NCBI RefSeq assembly: GCF_014650815.1
Contig: NZ_BMVR01000007.1
Coordinates: 440,976 to 504,975, forward strand
DNA from: Streptomyces flavofungini
GTDB lineage: Bacteria > Actinomycetota > Actinomycetes > Streptomycetales > Streptomycetaceae
Reading direction: 5' to 3'
Length of the DNA: 64,000 nucleotides
Part shown: positions 40,845-49,994 of the stretch, piece by piece
How the letters are laid out: each line of letters opens with the position of its first letter
How positions within the stretch are numbered: position 1 is the first letter of the stretch
Made by a program: the position numbers and the translations under genes
Notes under the pieces: generated by a model
What the model saw: only the letters and a program-made list of their open reading frames with translations
Databases searched by the model: none
What the model was told of the DNA's origin: nothing

Positions 40845-43800
40845 GTGCGTAAGAGACGCACGGCGGCTGCCTGGTGCGCGGCACTGGCCTTCGCCCTGCT
40901 CGCGACCCCCGCGGTCGCGGCGGACGGCCCGGAAGGGCCCACCAGACCAGACCGCCCCGAGAAGCCGCGGCCACCGGCGGCGAAGGCGACCGGCGGGGCG
41001 GGGGCTCCGTCGGCGACGGCGGGCACGGAGGCCGCCGCGGCGGCCGACGAAGGACCGCCGACCGACGGGAAGTTCTACATCCAGAACGCCTCCAGCGGCT
41101 ACCACATGTCGGCGACCGACAACCCGGTCGCCACCCACCGCCCCAAGGGTGACGAGGACCAACAGCAGTGGGAGTTCACCCGGAACGCCGACGGCACGTA
41201 CAAGATCAAGAACCCGGACCGGGACGGACAGTGCGTGACCGAGTGGGAGCACGCCATGGGTCCCAGGATCCGCATCGGTCCCTGTGACGCCGAGAAGACC
41301 AACTGGGAATTCCGGCACGACAAGGGTGATCGGTACCGCATCCACGTACCGGGCTCGGACCGCAGGCTGTGGGGCGGGCCAAAGAACGACTCCTCGGTCT
41401 GGGTGGACACTTCCGACCCGGACGCCGAGAAGCAGAACTGGTACATCACGCCGATCAAACCGCCGAAGTCGCCGATGCCGTCGGATCCGACACTCGACGA
41501 CATGACGTTCCTGACGACGCACAACGCGTTCTTCAACTCGGAGGACTCGCCGCCGCTCGGGTTTCCCAACCAGCCGCACTCGGTGGAACGTCAACTCCGG
41601 GACGGCGCGCGGTCGGTGATGCTCGACGGGCACTACGCCAACGGGCGCGTGCGCATGTGTCACGGCAGCTGCCTGGGCGGCGAAGTCAGCTCGACCGTGA
41701 CGTTCTCCAAGATCTTCGAGGACATCATCGCCTACATGCGGGAGGACAAGGAGGCCGTCGTCACCATCTTCCTTGAGGACTACACGACCGCGGAGCAGTT
41801 GGAGAAGGAGCTCGGCGACGACCTCGCCCCCGGCACCGACGCGGCCAAGATGGTCTTCCGGCCCGACGTCGAGGACGTGAAGGAGAAGGGCTGGCCGACC
41901 GTCAAGTCCATGGTCGACTCCGGCAAGCGCCTGCTCCTGTTCACCGGCGACCGGCAGGCCCAGGGGCAGGACTACGGCAAGAACAAGCTGGGGTTCATGT
42001 TCGAGGAAGACTGGATCGTACAGAACTACTGGTCGATGGGGCCGGGTCTCGGCAACAGCGACTGGAGCTGCTACAGCCGGTGGGCGGCTCCGCTCCTCAA
42101 GGAGGACAAGAACTTCCGGCGCCTGTACGTGATGAACCACTTCCGGGACGCCCCGATGGATCCCACCTACCGCACCGACAACGAGAAGCTCCAGGACCGC
42201 GCCGAGCGCTTCTGCACGCCCGCCGCGCGCAAGAAGCCGAACTTCCTCGCGGTCGACCAGTACAAGGACGGCGACCCCATGGCCGCCGTCAAGGCCTTGA
42301 ACCAGTACACCTACCACGGCGACACCCCCGGCATGGGCGGCACCCCCGAGACCCCGCCGTCCACGGGTGGCGCCGGTGACCCCATGGACAACGCCACCGA
42401 CGACCGCTCCGCCAAGCCCTCCACGTCCGGCCCGCACGAGCGGTGCCGCCCCGAGGGGCTCGCCGCGACGAAGGACGTCGACACCCCGTACTGCAGGGTG
42501 TACGGCGACGACGGGCGCGAGTGGCTCGGCGGCAACGGGCACGACAAGCGGGTCGTCGGCTACTTCACCGGCTGGCGCACCGGTGCCAAGGGCGATCCGC
42601 GCTATCTGGCGAAGAACATTCCCTGGTCGAAGGTGTCGCACGTCAACTACGCCTTCGCGAGCGTCGACGGCGGCAACAAGATCTCCGTCGGTGACACGGA
42701 CGACCCGAAGAACCCGGCGACCGGAATGACCTGGCCGGGTGTGCGCGGGGCCGAGATGGACGACTCGCTCCCGTACCGGGGCCACTTCAACCTCCTCAAC
42801 CGCTACAAGAAGAAGCATCCGCAGGTGAAGACGTTGATCTCGGTCGGCGGGTGGGCCGAGACGAAGAACTTCTACACCATGGCCACCCACGCCGACGGCT
42901 CCGTCAATCAGGCGGGCATCGACACGTTCGCCGACTCGGTGACGGGCTTCCTCGACCGGTACGGCTTCGACGGCGTCGACATCGACTACGAGTACCCGAC
43001 CGCGCTGCCCGACAGCGGCAACCCGGCCGACTGGGAGCTGTCCAACGGGCGCCGCAAGGGCCTCCAGGCCGGTTACAACGCGCTGATGAAGACCCTGCGC
43101 GAGAAGCTGGACCGCGCGGGCGCCGACAAGGACCGCTACTACCTCCTCACCTCGGCGGGCTCCGCCTCCGGCTATCTGGTACGCGGCTACGACGCGGGCC
43201 AGGCCCTCCAGTACCAGGACTTCGTCAACGTCATGTCGTACGACCTGCACGGCTCCTGGAACAAGTACGTCGGACCGCAGGCGCCCCTGTACGACGACGG
43301 CAGGGACGCCGAGCTGGCCGCCGCGAAGGTCTACGACGAGAAGGAGTTCGACAAGACCGGCTACTTCAACGTCGACTGGTCGTACCGCTACCACCGGGGC
43401 GCGCTGCCGCCCGGCCGCATCAACCTCGGTGTCCCCTACTACACCCGCGGCTGGCAGAACGTTTCCGGCGGCACGGACGGTCTGTGGGGCACCTCGTCCC
43501 TCCCCGACCAGGGCGCCTGCCAGCCCGGCACCGGCGAGAAGGCCGACTGCGGCCACGGCGCCGAGGGCATCGACAACGTCTGGCACGACCTCGGCACCCG
43601 GGGCGAGGAGGTCGCCTCCGGCTCCAACCCCCTGTGGCACGCCCGGAACCTCCAGGACGGCATCACCCCCGGCTACCTCCCCTCCTACGTCGACACCGAC
43701 AAGGAGTCCGGGAAGCTCAAGGGCACGTACACGGAGAAGTACGACGACACGCTCAAGGCGTCGTGGCTGTGGAACGCCGAGAAGAAGGTGTTCCTCTCCA

Positions 43801-45068
43801 CGGAGAACGACGCCTCGATCGACGCCAAGGCGCAGTACGTGAAGGACAACGGCATCGGCGGCGTCATGCTGTGGGAGCTGGCGGGCGACTACACCAAGCG
43901 GGCCAATGGCGAGTACGGCATGGGGTACGACGTCACCAGCCGCCTGGACGGGGCGCTGCACGGCTCCGGGGGCTACAAGACGGAACGTGCCGGTGACACT
44001 CCCCTCCCCGACGAAGTCGTGGACGTCTCCGCCGAGTTCGTCGACTACCCGACGGCCGAGGGCGACCTGTGGCCGATCCAGCCGAAGCTGCGCATCACCA
44101 ACAACACCAGCCGCACCCTCGGCACCGGCACCGAGATCTCCTTCGACCTGCCCACGTCCACGTCCCCGCTGCTCAAGGACGACGGCTGGTCGGAGCTGAA
44201 GGACGCGGTGAAACCCGGCCGCTCCGGGCCCAACGTGGGCGGCCTGAAGGCGGACTTCCACCGCGTGACGCTGAAACTCGGCTTCTGCGAGGCCATCGCG
44301 CCCGGCAAGTCCCACGACATCGGCCTCAAGTACTACCTGCCGGTGACCGGCCCCGCGAACGTCACCGTGTCGACCGGCGACCACACGTACGGCTCCGTCC
44401 AGGACGACCGCAAGGGCGTACGGACGGTCGAGCCGGACACCGGTGACGCCAAGGAGTGTGGCGCCCCGGAGTGGCAGCGGGGCTCCGCGCACGGCAGGAC
44501 GGTCGGCCGGACCTTCGCGGCCTGGGACAAGGGCGACAAGGGCTGGCAGTTCGAGTACCAGGGCAACCTGATGGACCACCACCCCGGCGAGAACCGCGCC
44601 CACCTGGTGGAGCCGCAGCCCGACAATCCCAACCAGCTCTGGACCCCCCGCAGCGCCGGGAACGGCTGGTACACCCTCACCAACGCCGGCAAGTGCCTGA
44701 CCGCGACCGGCGCCCGCGAGGACATCAAGACCGCCGACTGCGCCTCCTCGGAGGCCCAGCGCTGGCACTTCATCCCCATCGACCCGGCGACGGGGTCGGA
44801 GGGCTCCCCCTCCACCCCCGCCCACGGCAAGCTGTTCACCCTCCGCTCGGCCGGCGGCAAGGACGTCGAGGCCGCCTTCGGCGCCACGACTCCCAACACC
44901 CACCTGTGGAGCGGCAACACCGCCGATCCGGCTACCGGCGCCTACGTCTCCTGGAAGGGGTCGTACTGGGCGGCGTCCTGGTACACGACCGTCGAACCGG
45001 GCACTTCGGAGCGGGACAGCCAGGGGAAGGAGATATTTCCCTGGCGGAAGTTGGGGCGGGCGAGCTGA
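40845..45068 (+). CDS. Secreted mosaic protein: ricin lectin - PI-PLC-like - GH18 chitinase-like - C-terminal lectin
   Basis: This 1407-residue exported protein starts at GTG with AAGGGAG upstream. Its signal peptide ends near residue 27 (TPAVAADG). It has a ricin-type trefoil with three QxW-like repeats (QQQWEF, KTNWEF, KQNWYI; about 75-195). A PI-PLC X-like domain has its two histidines, H226 in TTHNAF and H273 in CHGSC. A Pro/Ser linker follows, then a GH18 domain from about 565 (VVGYFTGWR) with DGVDIDYEYP and catalytic E716. A beta domain and a ricin-like end (QLWTPRSAGNGWYTLTNAGK) close it. It could bind and degrade chitin- and lipid-bearing surfaces. A strong terminator follows. Confidence 0.9.
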   Translation: MRKRRTAAAWCAALAFALLATPAVAADGPEGPTRPDRPEKPRPPAAKATGGAGAPSATAGTEAAAAADEGPPTDGKFYIQNASSGYHMSATDNPVATHRPKGDEDQQQWEFTRNADGTYKIKNPDRDGQCVTEWEHAMGPRIRIGPCDAEKTNWEFRHDKGDRYRIHVPGSDRRLWGGPKNDSSVWVDTSDPDAEKQNWYITPIKPPKSPMPSDPTLDDMTFLTTHNAFFNSEDSPPLGFPNQPHSVERQLRDGARSVMLDGHYANGRVRMCHGSCLGGEVSSTVTFSKIFEDIIAYMREDKEAVVTIFLEDYTTAEQLEKELGDDLAPGTDAAKMVFRPDVEDVKEKGWPTVKSMVDSGKRLLLFTGDRQAQGQDYGKNKLGFMFEEDWIVQNYWSMGPGLGNSDWSCYSRWAAPLLKEDKNFRRLYVMNHFRDAPMDPTYRTDNEKLQDRAERFCTPAARKKPNFLAVDQYKDGDPMAAVKALNQYTYHGDTPGMGGTPETPPSTGGAGDPMDNATDDRSAKPSTSGPHERCRPEGLAATKDVDTPYCRVYGDDGREWLGGNGHDKRVVGYFTGWRTGAKGDPRYLAKNIPWSKVSHVNYAFASVDGGNKISVGDTDDPKNPATGMTWPGVRGAEMDDSLPYRGHFNLLNRYKKKHPQVKTLISVGGWAETKNFYTMATHADGSVNQAGIDTFADSVTGFLDRYGFDGVDIDYEYPTALPDSGNPADWELSNGRRKGLQAGYNALMKTLREKLDRAGADKDRYYLLTSAGSASGYLVRGYDAGQALQYQDFVNVMSYDLHGSWNKYVGPQAPLYDDGRDAELAAAKVYDEKEFDKTGYFNVDWSYRYHRGALPPGRINLGVPYYTRGWQNVSGGTDGLWGTSSLPDQGACQPGTGEKADCGHGAEGIDNVWHDLGTRGEEVASGSNPLWHARNLQDGITPGYLPSYVDTDKESGKLKGTYTEKYDDTLKASWLWNAEKKVFLSTENDASIDAKAQYVKDNGIGGVMLWELAGDYTKRANGEYGMGYDVTSRLDGALHGSGGYKTERAGDTPLPDEVVDVSAEFVDYPTAEGDLWPIQPKLRITNNTSRTLGTGTEISFDLPTSTSPLLKDDGWSELKDAVKPGRSGPNVGGLKADFHRVTLKLGFCEAIAPGKSHDIGLKYYLPVTGPANVTVSTGDHTYGSVQDDRKGVRTVEPDTGDAKECGAPEWQRGSAHGRTVGRTFAAWDKGDKGWQFEYQGNLMDHHPGENRAHLVEPQPDNPNQLWTPRSAGNGWYTLTNAGKCLTATGAREDIKTADCASSEAQRWHFIPIDPATGSEGSPSTPAHGKLFTLRSAGGKDVEAAFGATTPNTHLWSGNTADPATGAYVSWKGSYWAASWYTTVEPGTSERDSQGKEIFPWRKLGRAS

Positions 45069-45186
45069 TGCTGCCCTGAGGTCCTGGGTTCCTGGGGTGT
45101 GAGCCCCGCCGGGGCCTGAGTTCCCGTGGTCGTCGCAACACCCCGGCTCAGGGGATGCGATGGACTTCGAGAGACGAGTCCCCACC

Positions 45187-45227
45187 GGACCGTGGCGCCC
45201 GCGCTTGCTCCGCGGGCGCCACGGTCC
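45187..45227 (+). terminator. Intrinsic terminator after the GH18 mosaic gene
   Basis: A perfect 17-bp stem (GGACCGTGGCGCCCGCG and its complement) with a 7-base loop CTTGCTC. It is one of the strongest hairpins in the window. Confidence 0.9.
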
Positions 45228-45423
45228 ACCGCGTCACGATAGCCACATCACCCGAATGGCACTCCCGTTCCCAGCGTTCCCGAACAGGAAACAAGCCATT
45301 CCGGACGTGAAAATTGCGCATTGCAGATCCGAGAGTTCAGAGAGTGGGGTGCGAGAACAGTCGTCTCCCCGGCGCTGGCCACGAGTTAAGTAGCGAAATC
45401 TGCTCGTTCTTGTGGCGCGCGGT

Positions 45424-45531
45424 ATGGCTGGTCTTCATCTGTGGGCACTTATTCCCCATGGCGGACTCTCCTATCCCTCCGGGAGAATGCCGTCCGACGA
45501 GGCTGGTTCGGTTTCCGCGGCCGACCGCTGA
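45424..45531 (+). CDS. Candidate 35-codon ORF upstream of the radical SAM fusion gene
   Basis: The ORF reads MAGLHLWALIPHGGLSYPSG and 15 more residues, then stops 32 bases before the fusion gene. It is the kind of short, aromatic- and Gly-containing ORF that can precede a radical SAM peptide enzyme. But the ribosome site is weak (GTGGCG) and the overlapping frame of the fusion gene is also open, so this is only a candidate precursor. Confidence 0.25.
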   Translation: MAGLHLWALIPHGGLSYPSGRMPSDEAGSVSAADR

Positions 45532-45563
45532 CGTTCTTCATCTGCTACCCGTCGGGAGCCGTG

Positions 45564-47477
45564 ATGAGTCAGAAGCCCGAGACCAGGACTCCGCTCTGCA
45601 TCGCCCCCTTCGTCTCGCTGGCCATCTGGGCCGACGGCGAGTCGATCATCTGCTGTGAGGACAAAGGGCCGCAGGCCGGTCGGTTGGGCCTGGTCGACGA
45701 CGTGTCCGGGCTGGTCAACAGCGAGAAGATGCGTAGCGCCCGTCGGCAGTTCCTGCGCGGTGAGGTGCCGGAGGGCTGCCGGGCATGCCTCGACGAGGCA
45801 ACGCGTCAGCCGACCGTCCACAACTACTACCAGGAGAAATTCGACTGGCGGGATGCCGAAGAGGCGTACGACGAGACGACCGGCGACGTCAGTCGGACGC
45901 AGTACTTGTTGATCGCCCTCAGCAACCTCTGCACGTACAGCTGCCGGATGTGCTTCGACAAGCTCAGCACCCGGCTGAATTCCGACCGACACCGCATGCT
46001 GGGCGTGGAGCCGGTCGGGTACCGGCGCAATGACATCGACAAGGTCATCAGCTTCATCCGGGCGAACCCGATTCGCATCGTCACGTTCCACGGCGGCAAC
46101 CCCATCAACGAGCCCCGATTCCTGGACGTGCTGAACGAGCTGTCGAACGACGTGTCCGTGGAGATCATCTCGAACGGTTCCACGCTGACCTCAGGAAAGG
46201 TCGACATCCGCCCGCACCTGTCGCGATTCCAGCACGTTCATTTCAACATCAGCCTGGACGGGACACGGCGGACCACCGAATACGTGCGCATGCACAGCGA
46301 CTTCGACGATGTGTTCCGCCACTTCACCGAGATCAAGGCACTGCCCAACACGACCGTGAACCTGCACAACACGATCACCAACCTCAACCTGTTCGACCTG
46401 CCCGCGTACTACACGATGGTCCTGTCGGGGCAGTTCGCCGAAGCCGACTCGATTTCCAGCTACATCGCCACGGTGCCTGCCGTCCACCGGATCTCCACGC
46501 TCCCGCCCGACCTGCGGCAGTTGGCGCGCGAGCAAATCGAGGGCTTTCTGCTCGGTCTTGGCGACGCGGGTGGGACGACGCCGTCGGACACGTTCGACTT
46601 CAAGGCGAACAACGCCCGGGCGTACGCGCGAAACGTCCTCCACCGGATCGACGCGGTTCCCTATTCCCCGCTCCTCTTCGCCGAGTTCCTGGATCTCACC
46701 CGGAGGACCGACGCGTTCTACGGCGTCGATCCGCTGCCGGAGTACAGCGAATACCTCGCGCCCGGTGCGCCTGGTGCGTCCGGTGCGTCCGGCTCATCGG
46801 GGCCGTCCCGGGCGAGCTCCGCACCCTCACCCTCATCCGCTTCCCAGCCTGTCGCTCCCGATGTGGTGGCGGCGAAGGGAGTCGTCGTGTCGCACCATGC
46901 CCCCGAGCCCGCCGAGGGCCCTGAGGCCCTCGCGGGCCCCTGCCCCTACGTCGGCCAGCGCAGGTTCCGGGTGTCCGAGTGCGTTTTCGCTTGGAACGCC
47001 GCGTACTTCCAGAACTGCACCGCTGTCACGGTACGGATCCAGCTCAACCCCGACGCGGGGATCACCCCCGCCACGATGGCGGCACTGCGTACGACGTGGG
47101 AGACCGGCATCGAGAACAAGTGGAGCAACCACTTCGTCTGCGCCGGGCCCTACGGCAGTTCCGTCATCACCGTTGACGTGCAGTGGGTGACCTCCAGCCC
47201 GCACCACGTCGTCCGGGTGCGCCAAGGCCCTGCCCAGACCGACATGACGACGTGGGACACGTCCGACAGCGGCCACGTCGCCGCGCACGAGTTCGGCCAC
47301 ATGCTCGGCAATCCGGACGAGTACTCCGACACCCGCTGCCCGAACCGGAACCCCGTCAACACGGGAACGGTCATGGACAACAACACCGGAGGGGCGCTGC
47401 AGCGCCACGTCAACCGGATCTGTGTCTCGGCGCCGCTCGCGGCCGAGGTCTTCTCGATCGGCCTGGATCTCATCTAG
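45564..47477 (+). CDS. Radical SAM (twitch/SPASM-type) - HExxH metalloprotease fusion protein
   Basis: This 637-residue protein joins two enzymes. N-terminal part: a Cys-bearing segment PLCIAPFVSLAIWADGESII with CCED, as in twitch-domain radical SAM proteins; the cluster motif CTYSCRMC (C123, C127, C130); HGGNPINEP in the GGE position; and NISLDGTRRTTEYVR. A Gly/Ser/Ala/Pro linker (about 435-475) leads to a C-terminal domain with the zinc-protease motif HEFGHMLGNPDEY (H575, E576, H579, D585/E586). The start has CGGGAG upstream. It leads an operon with an unknown protein and two glycosyltransferase-like proteins. A modify-then-cleave peptide pathway is inferred. Confidence 0.85.
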   Translation: MSQKPETRTPLCIAPFVSLAIWADGESIICCEDKGPQAGRLGLVDDVSGLVNSEKMRSARRQFLRGEVPEGCRACLDEATRQPTVHNYYQEKFDWRDAEEAYDETTGDVSRTQYLLIALSNLCTYSCRMCFDKLSTRLNSDRHRMLGVEPVGYRRNDIDKVISFIRANPIRIVTFHGGNPINEPRFLDVLNELSNDVSVEIISNGSTLTSGKVDIRPHLSRFQHVHFNISLDGTRRTTEYVRMHSDFDDVFRHFTEIKALPNTTVNLHNTITNLNLFDLPAYYTMVLSGQFAEADSISSYIATVPAVHRISTLPPDLRQLAREQIEGFLLGLGDAGGTTPSDTFDFKANNARAYARNVLHRIDAVPYSPLLFAEFLDLTRRTDAFYGVDPLPEYSEYLAPGAPGASGASGSSGPSRASSAPSPSSASQPVAPDVVAAKGVVVSHHAPEPAEGPEALAGPCPYVGQRRFRVSECVFAWNAAYFQNCTAVTVRIQLNPDAGITPATMAALRTTWETGIENKWSNHFVCAGPYGSSVITVDVQWVTSSPHHVVRVRQGPAQTDMTTWDTSDSGHVAAHEFGHMLGNPDEYSDTRCPNRNPVNTGTVMDNNTGGALQRHVNRICVSAPLAAEVFSIGLDLI

Positions 47478-47510
47478 GCCCGACCGCTTCACGACGAGGA
47501 CGAGGACGAC

Positions 47511-48080
47511 ATGAGGGTAACCATCGAATCCTTCACACGGCCCGACGTCGAGCGCATGAGGGCCGCGGTCGCACGGCTGGCCGAAGGGCCGACGGGCGAT
47601 CGAGAGGGCGCTGCCGCCGACGTGACGTTCGACCTGTACATATCCGGCGGCTGCCCGGGGCAGCGGGTCGATTTCCGGGCTTCGGTCCCTTCCGGGGGCG
47701 AGGCCGAGGTGACCCATGTGGACGAGCTGAGGGACGTCGACGAACGGTTCTCGGAGGCGGTCCGCCCGGAGGAACTGGGGGCGCTGGCACGGCACTTGGA
47801 CGTTGCCTCCCTGATGGAGCTCCCGTCGAACGCGGACGAGGGGTACGTGCCGGACTCGCTCGTCGGTTCGGTCGCCATCACGTCGGCGAACGCCCGGATC
47901 ACGTTGTGGTTCCCCGTCGAGGACGAGGATCCCCCGGCGGGCGATGAGGTGGCGATGAGGATCGACCGGGGGCAGGTCCCGTTCGTGCTGCGCGCCTCGA
48001 TGACTCCCGAGCGTGTCCGTCCGGCCTTTGCCCAGTTGGCGAAGGTCGTCAACCGGCTCACCGGCCGCCCGCAGCTCTGA
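47511..48080 (+). CDS. Protein of unknown function in the radical SAM fusion operon
   Basis: This 189-residue soluble, acidic protein is not a family I recognise. It has a mixed alpha/beta pattern (VTFDLYISGGCPGQRVDFRA; VAITSANARITLWFPVEDED), no signal peptide and no catalytic motif. It lies 33 bases after the fusion gene and 6 bases before the first glycosyltransferase-like gene, so it is co-transcribed with them. A scaffold, substrate carrier or modified protein are all possible. Confidence 0.7.
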   Translation: MRVTIESFTRPDVERMRAAVARLAEGPTGDREGAAADVTFDLYISGGCPGQRVDFRASVPSGGEAEVTHVDELRDVDERFSEAVRPEELGALARHLDVASLMELPSNADEGYVPDSLVGSVAITSANARITLWFPVEDEDPPAGDEVAMRIDRGQVPFVLRASMTPERVRPAFAQLAKVVNRLTGRPQL

Positions 48081-48086
48081 CGCCGG

Positions 48087-48989
48087 ATGAAGGCCATCCA
48101 CGTCAACTCGACCGTGCCGTCCGTGCCGTACCTGGGGCGGCTGAAGGGCCCCGCCGGGTACGAGGTGGAGGACTTCGAACTCCTCACGACCATCCTCTCG
48201 GCGGCTGCCTGGCGCCGCTTCAACGGCTCGATCAAGCTGTACACCGACCGTGTCGGGGAGGCGTACTACCGGCGCCTCGGGATGACGGAGCTGTGGGAGG
48301 GCGGGATCGACACGGACGTGCTGGAGTCGCTGCCCGCCACCATCAACCACGACGTGTTCTGGACGGCCGGACGCGTCGCGGCCCTGCGGGCGGAGGCGGC
48401 ACCCTTCGTCTCGCTGGACACGGACCTCGTCGTCTGGGGGCCGGTCGACACCCTGATCACCTCGGAGTTCATGGCACTGCACCAGGAGCCGCTGCACCAC
48501 AGTGTGTACCGACCCCGGTGCGAGCTGAGCACGCCCACCAGTTACGTCTGGGAGGAGTGGGACTGGGAGGCGCTCCCATGCAACGCCTCGCTGACGTACT
48601 ACGCGGCTGACCGGCTCACCGAGACGTTCCATGCCAAGGCGATGGAGTTCATCCTGGGGAACCCGATCCGCCGGGAGGCCGAGAGCCGTCTGCCGGTCCA
48701 CGACGTGTTCGTGGCCCAGCGGCTGCTGCCGATGTGCGCGCGGAGACTGGGGGTGCGACCGGCCTACTTCCTCGACTGGCCCAGGCCCGAGCTCAACAGC
48801 GAGACGATGGCCGACGGAGCGAGGAACCGGCTGGTCACCCACGTCTGGGCCTACAAGGACCAGCTCAAGAGCGACCCGGACTGCCGGGAGGCATTCTGTC
48901 GGCGGTGCGTGGCCCGGATCCGCCAGGACTACCCCGAACTCGTGGGAATGCTGCGTCACATGCCCAGCGTCCGGCGGTACCTGTCGTGA
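48087..48989 (+). CDS. Glycosyltransferase-like protein (DUF6734 type), copy 1
   Basis: This 300-residue protein begins MKAIHVNSTVPSVPYLGRLK and has DTDLVVWGP, a DxD-type motif after a hydrophobic strand as in metal-dependent GT-A glycosyltransferases. Other segments are DFELLTTILSAAAWRRFNGS, LYTDRVGEAYYRRLG and HDVFVAQRLLPMCARRLG. No donor or acceptor can be named. It is paralogous to the next gene along its length and follows the unknown protein by 6 bases. Confidence 0.7.
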   Translation: MKAIHVNSTVPSVPYLGRLKGPAGYEVEDFELLTTILSAAAWRRFNGSIKLYTDRVGEAYYRRLGMTELWEGGIDTDVLESLPATINHDVFWTAGRVAALRAEAAPFVSLDTDLVVWGPVDTLITSEFMALHQEPLHHSVYRPRCELSTPTSYVWEEWDWEALPCNASLTYYAADRLTETFHAKAMEFILGNPIRREAESRLPVHDVFVAQRLLPMCARRLGVRPAYFLDWPRPELNSETMADGARNRLVTHVWAYKDQLKSDPDCREAFCRRCVARIRQDYPELVGMLRHMPSVRRYLS

Positions 48990-49077
48990 GGGAGCCGCCG
49001 TCCGCGAGCCATGGCAGTCCGCCGGTTCGTGGCCGTACGCGGGATCGTGGGCCGGGGCGCCGTGGGAGGGGACGACC

Positions 49078-49989
49078 GTGAGGGCGATCCACGTCGTTTC
49101 CACCCGGCCGACCACGAATTACTACGTCTCCCGAGCCAAAGGCTCCCCCTACCGGCAGGCCGACTTCGAGGTCCTCACGACCGTCCTGTCGGCCCTGGAG
49201 TGGCGTCGGCACAACGGAGTGGTCCGGCTCTATACGGATCCTCCGGGCCAGGAGTTCTACGACCGGCTCGGACTCCTGGACCTCTGGGACGACGGGGTCG
49301 ACGCCCGGCTCCTGGAATCGGCGTCCCAGACGATCAACGGCGGCGTCTTCTGGTCCTTCGGGAAGATCGTCGCTCTGCGGCAGGAGGCAGCGCCGTGCTG
49401 CGTCATGGACGTCGACCTCATCGTCTGGGACGGCATCCGGCAGCTCGTCACCGCGGAAGTGATGAGCCTGCACGAGGAGTCACTCGGCTTCGCCGCCTAC
49501 GTCGGCCGGGACCGCCTCGTCGCACCACCCGGTTTCGACTGGAGCGGCCTCGACTGGTCGGTCGCTCCGTGCAGCGCCGCGCTGCTCGTCTTCACCCAAG
49601 ACGCGTTCAAGGATGAATACGCCGACCGGGCGCTGTCGTTCATGGCGGGCAACCCGGTCCGGTCGGAGCCCGGGTCAGTGCCCGCACACCCGATCTTCGC
49701 GGAGCAGCGGCTGCTGCCCATGTGTGCGAAAGCGAGCGGTGTGCGCATCGGTTCGTTCCTCCGCGACCACACGGGGGCCGAGCTGTGGTCCGGACGGAAG
49801 AACAGGACATTCACCCACCTGTGGAACGCAAAGTCCCTCCTGCACGACAACCCGAGGGAGAGAAGGGACCTCTGCGCACGGTACGCCCACAGAGTGCGAC
49901 GGGACTATCCGGACGTCGCGAAGGTACTCGCGAGGTCCGAGCTCCTGCGGGAACACTTTCGAGCGGGTGACGGCCTGCGGCACCCGTAA
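49078..49989 (+). CDS. Glycosyltransferase-like protein (DUF6734 type), copy 2
   Basis: This 303-residue paralogue of the preceding gene starts VRAIHVVSTRPTTNYYVSRA at a GTG with GGGAGGGGAC upstream. It keeps FEVLTTVLSALEWRRHNGVV, LYTDPPGQEFYDRLGLL, MDVDLIVWDG (DxD-type) and HPIFAEQRLLPMCAKASG. The two copies differ enough to act on different acceptors or in sequence. It lies 88 bases after copy 1 and ends 5 bases from a convergent oxidoreductase gene. Confidence 0.7.
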   Translation: MRAIHVVSTRPTTNYYVSRAKGSPYRQADFEVLTTVLSALEWRRHNGVVRLYTDPPGQEFYDRLGLLDLWDDGVDARLLESASQTINGGVFWSFGKIVALRQEAAPCCVMDVDLIVWDGIRQLVTAEVMSLHEESLGFAAYVGRDRLVAPPGFDWSGLDWSVAPCSAALLVFTQDAFKDEYADRALSFMAGNPVRSEPGSVPAHPIFAEQRLLPMCAKASGVRIGSFLRDHTGAELWSGRKNRTFTHLWNAKSLLHDNPRERRDLCARYAHRVRRDYPDVAKVLARSELLREHFRAGDGLRHP

Positions 49990-49994
49990 AGACG

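Larger units (their letters stand above)
45069..45563. other. Intergenic region before the radical SAM operon
   Basis: About 495 bases. It holds the GH18 terminator (45187-45227), then a less GC-rich stretch (45240-45460) that is the likely promoter region of the operon at 45564. Two short ORFs are open in it (45256-45393 and 45424-45531), both with poor ribosome sites. Confidence 0.5.

Noticed and set aside
40146-45185. A 1679-codon minus-strand open frame opposite the GH18 mosaic gene
   Set aside because: It is the GC-bias shadow of the real plus-strand gene, with no ribosome site, no family motifs and Val/Gly/Arg-rich nonsense composition. The plus frame has complete catalytic domains.
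46833-49115. A 760-codon minus-strand frame opposite the radical SAM operon
   Set aside because: Shadow frame; the plus strand has three ORFs with motifs and ribosome sites over the same bases.
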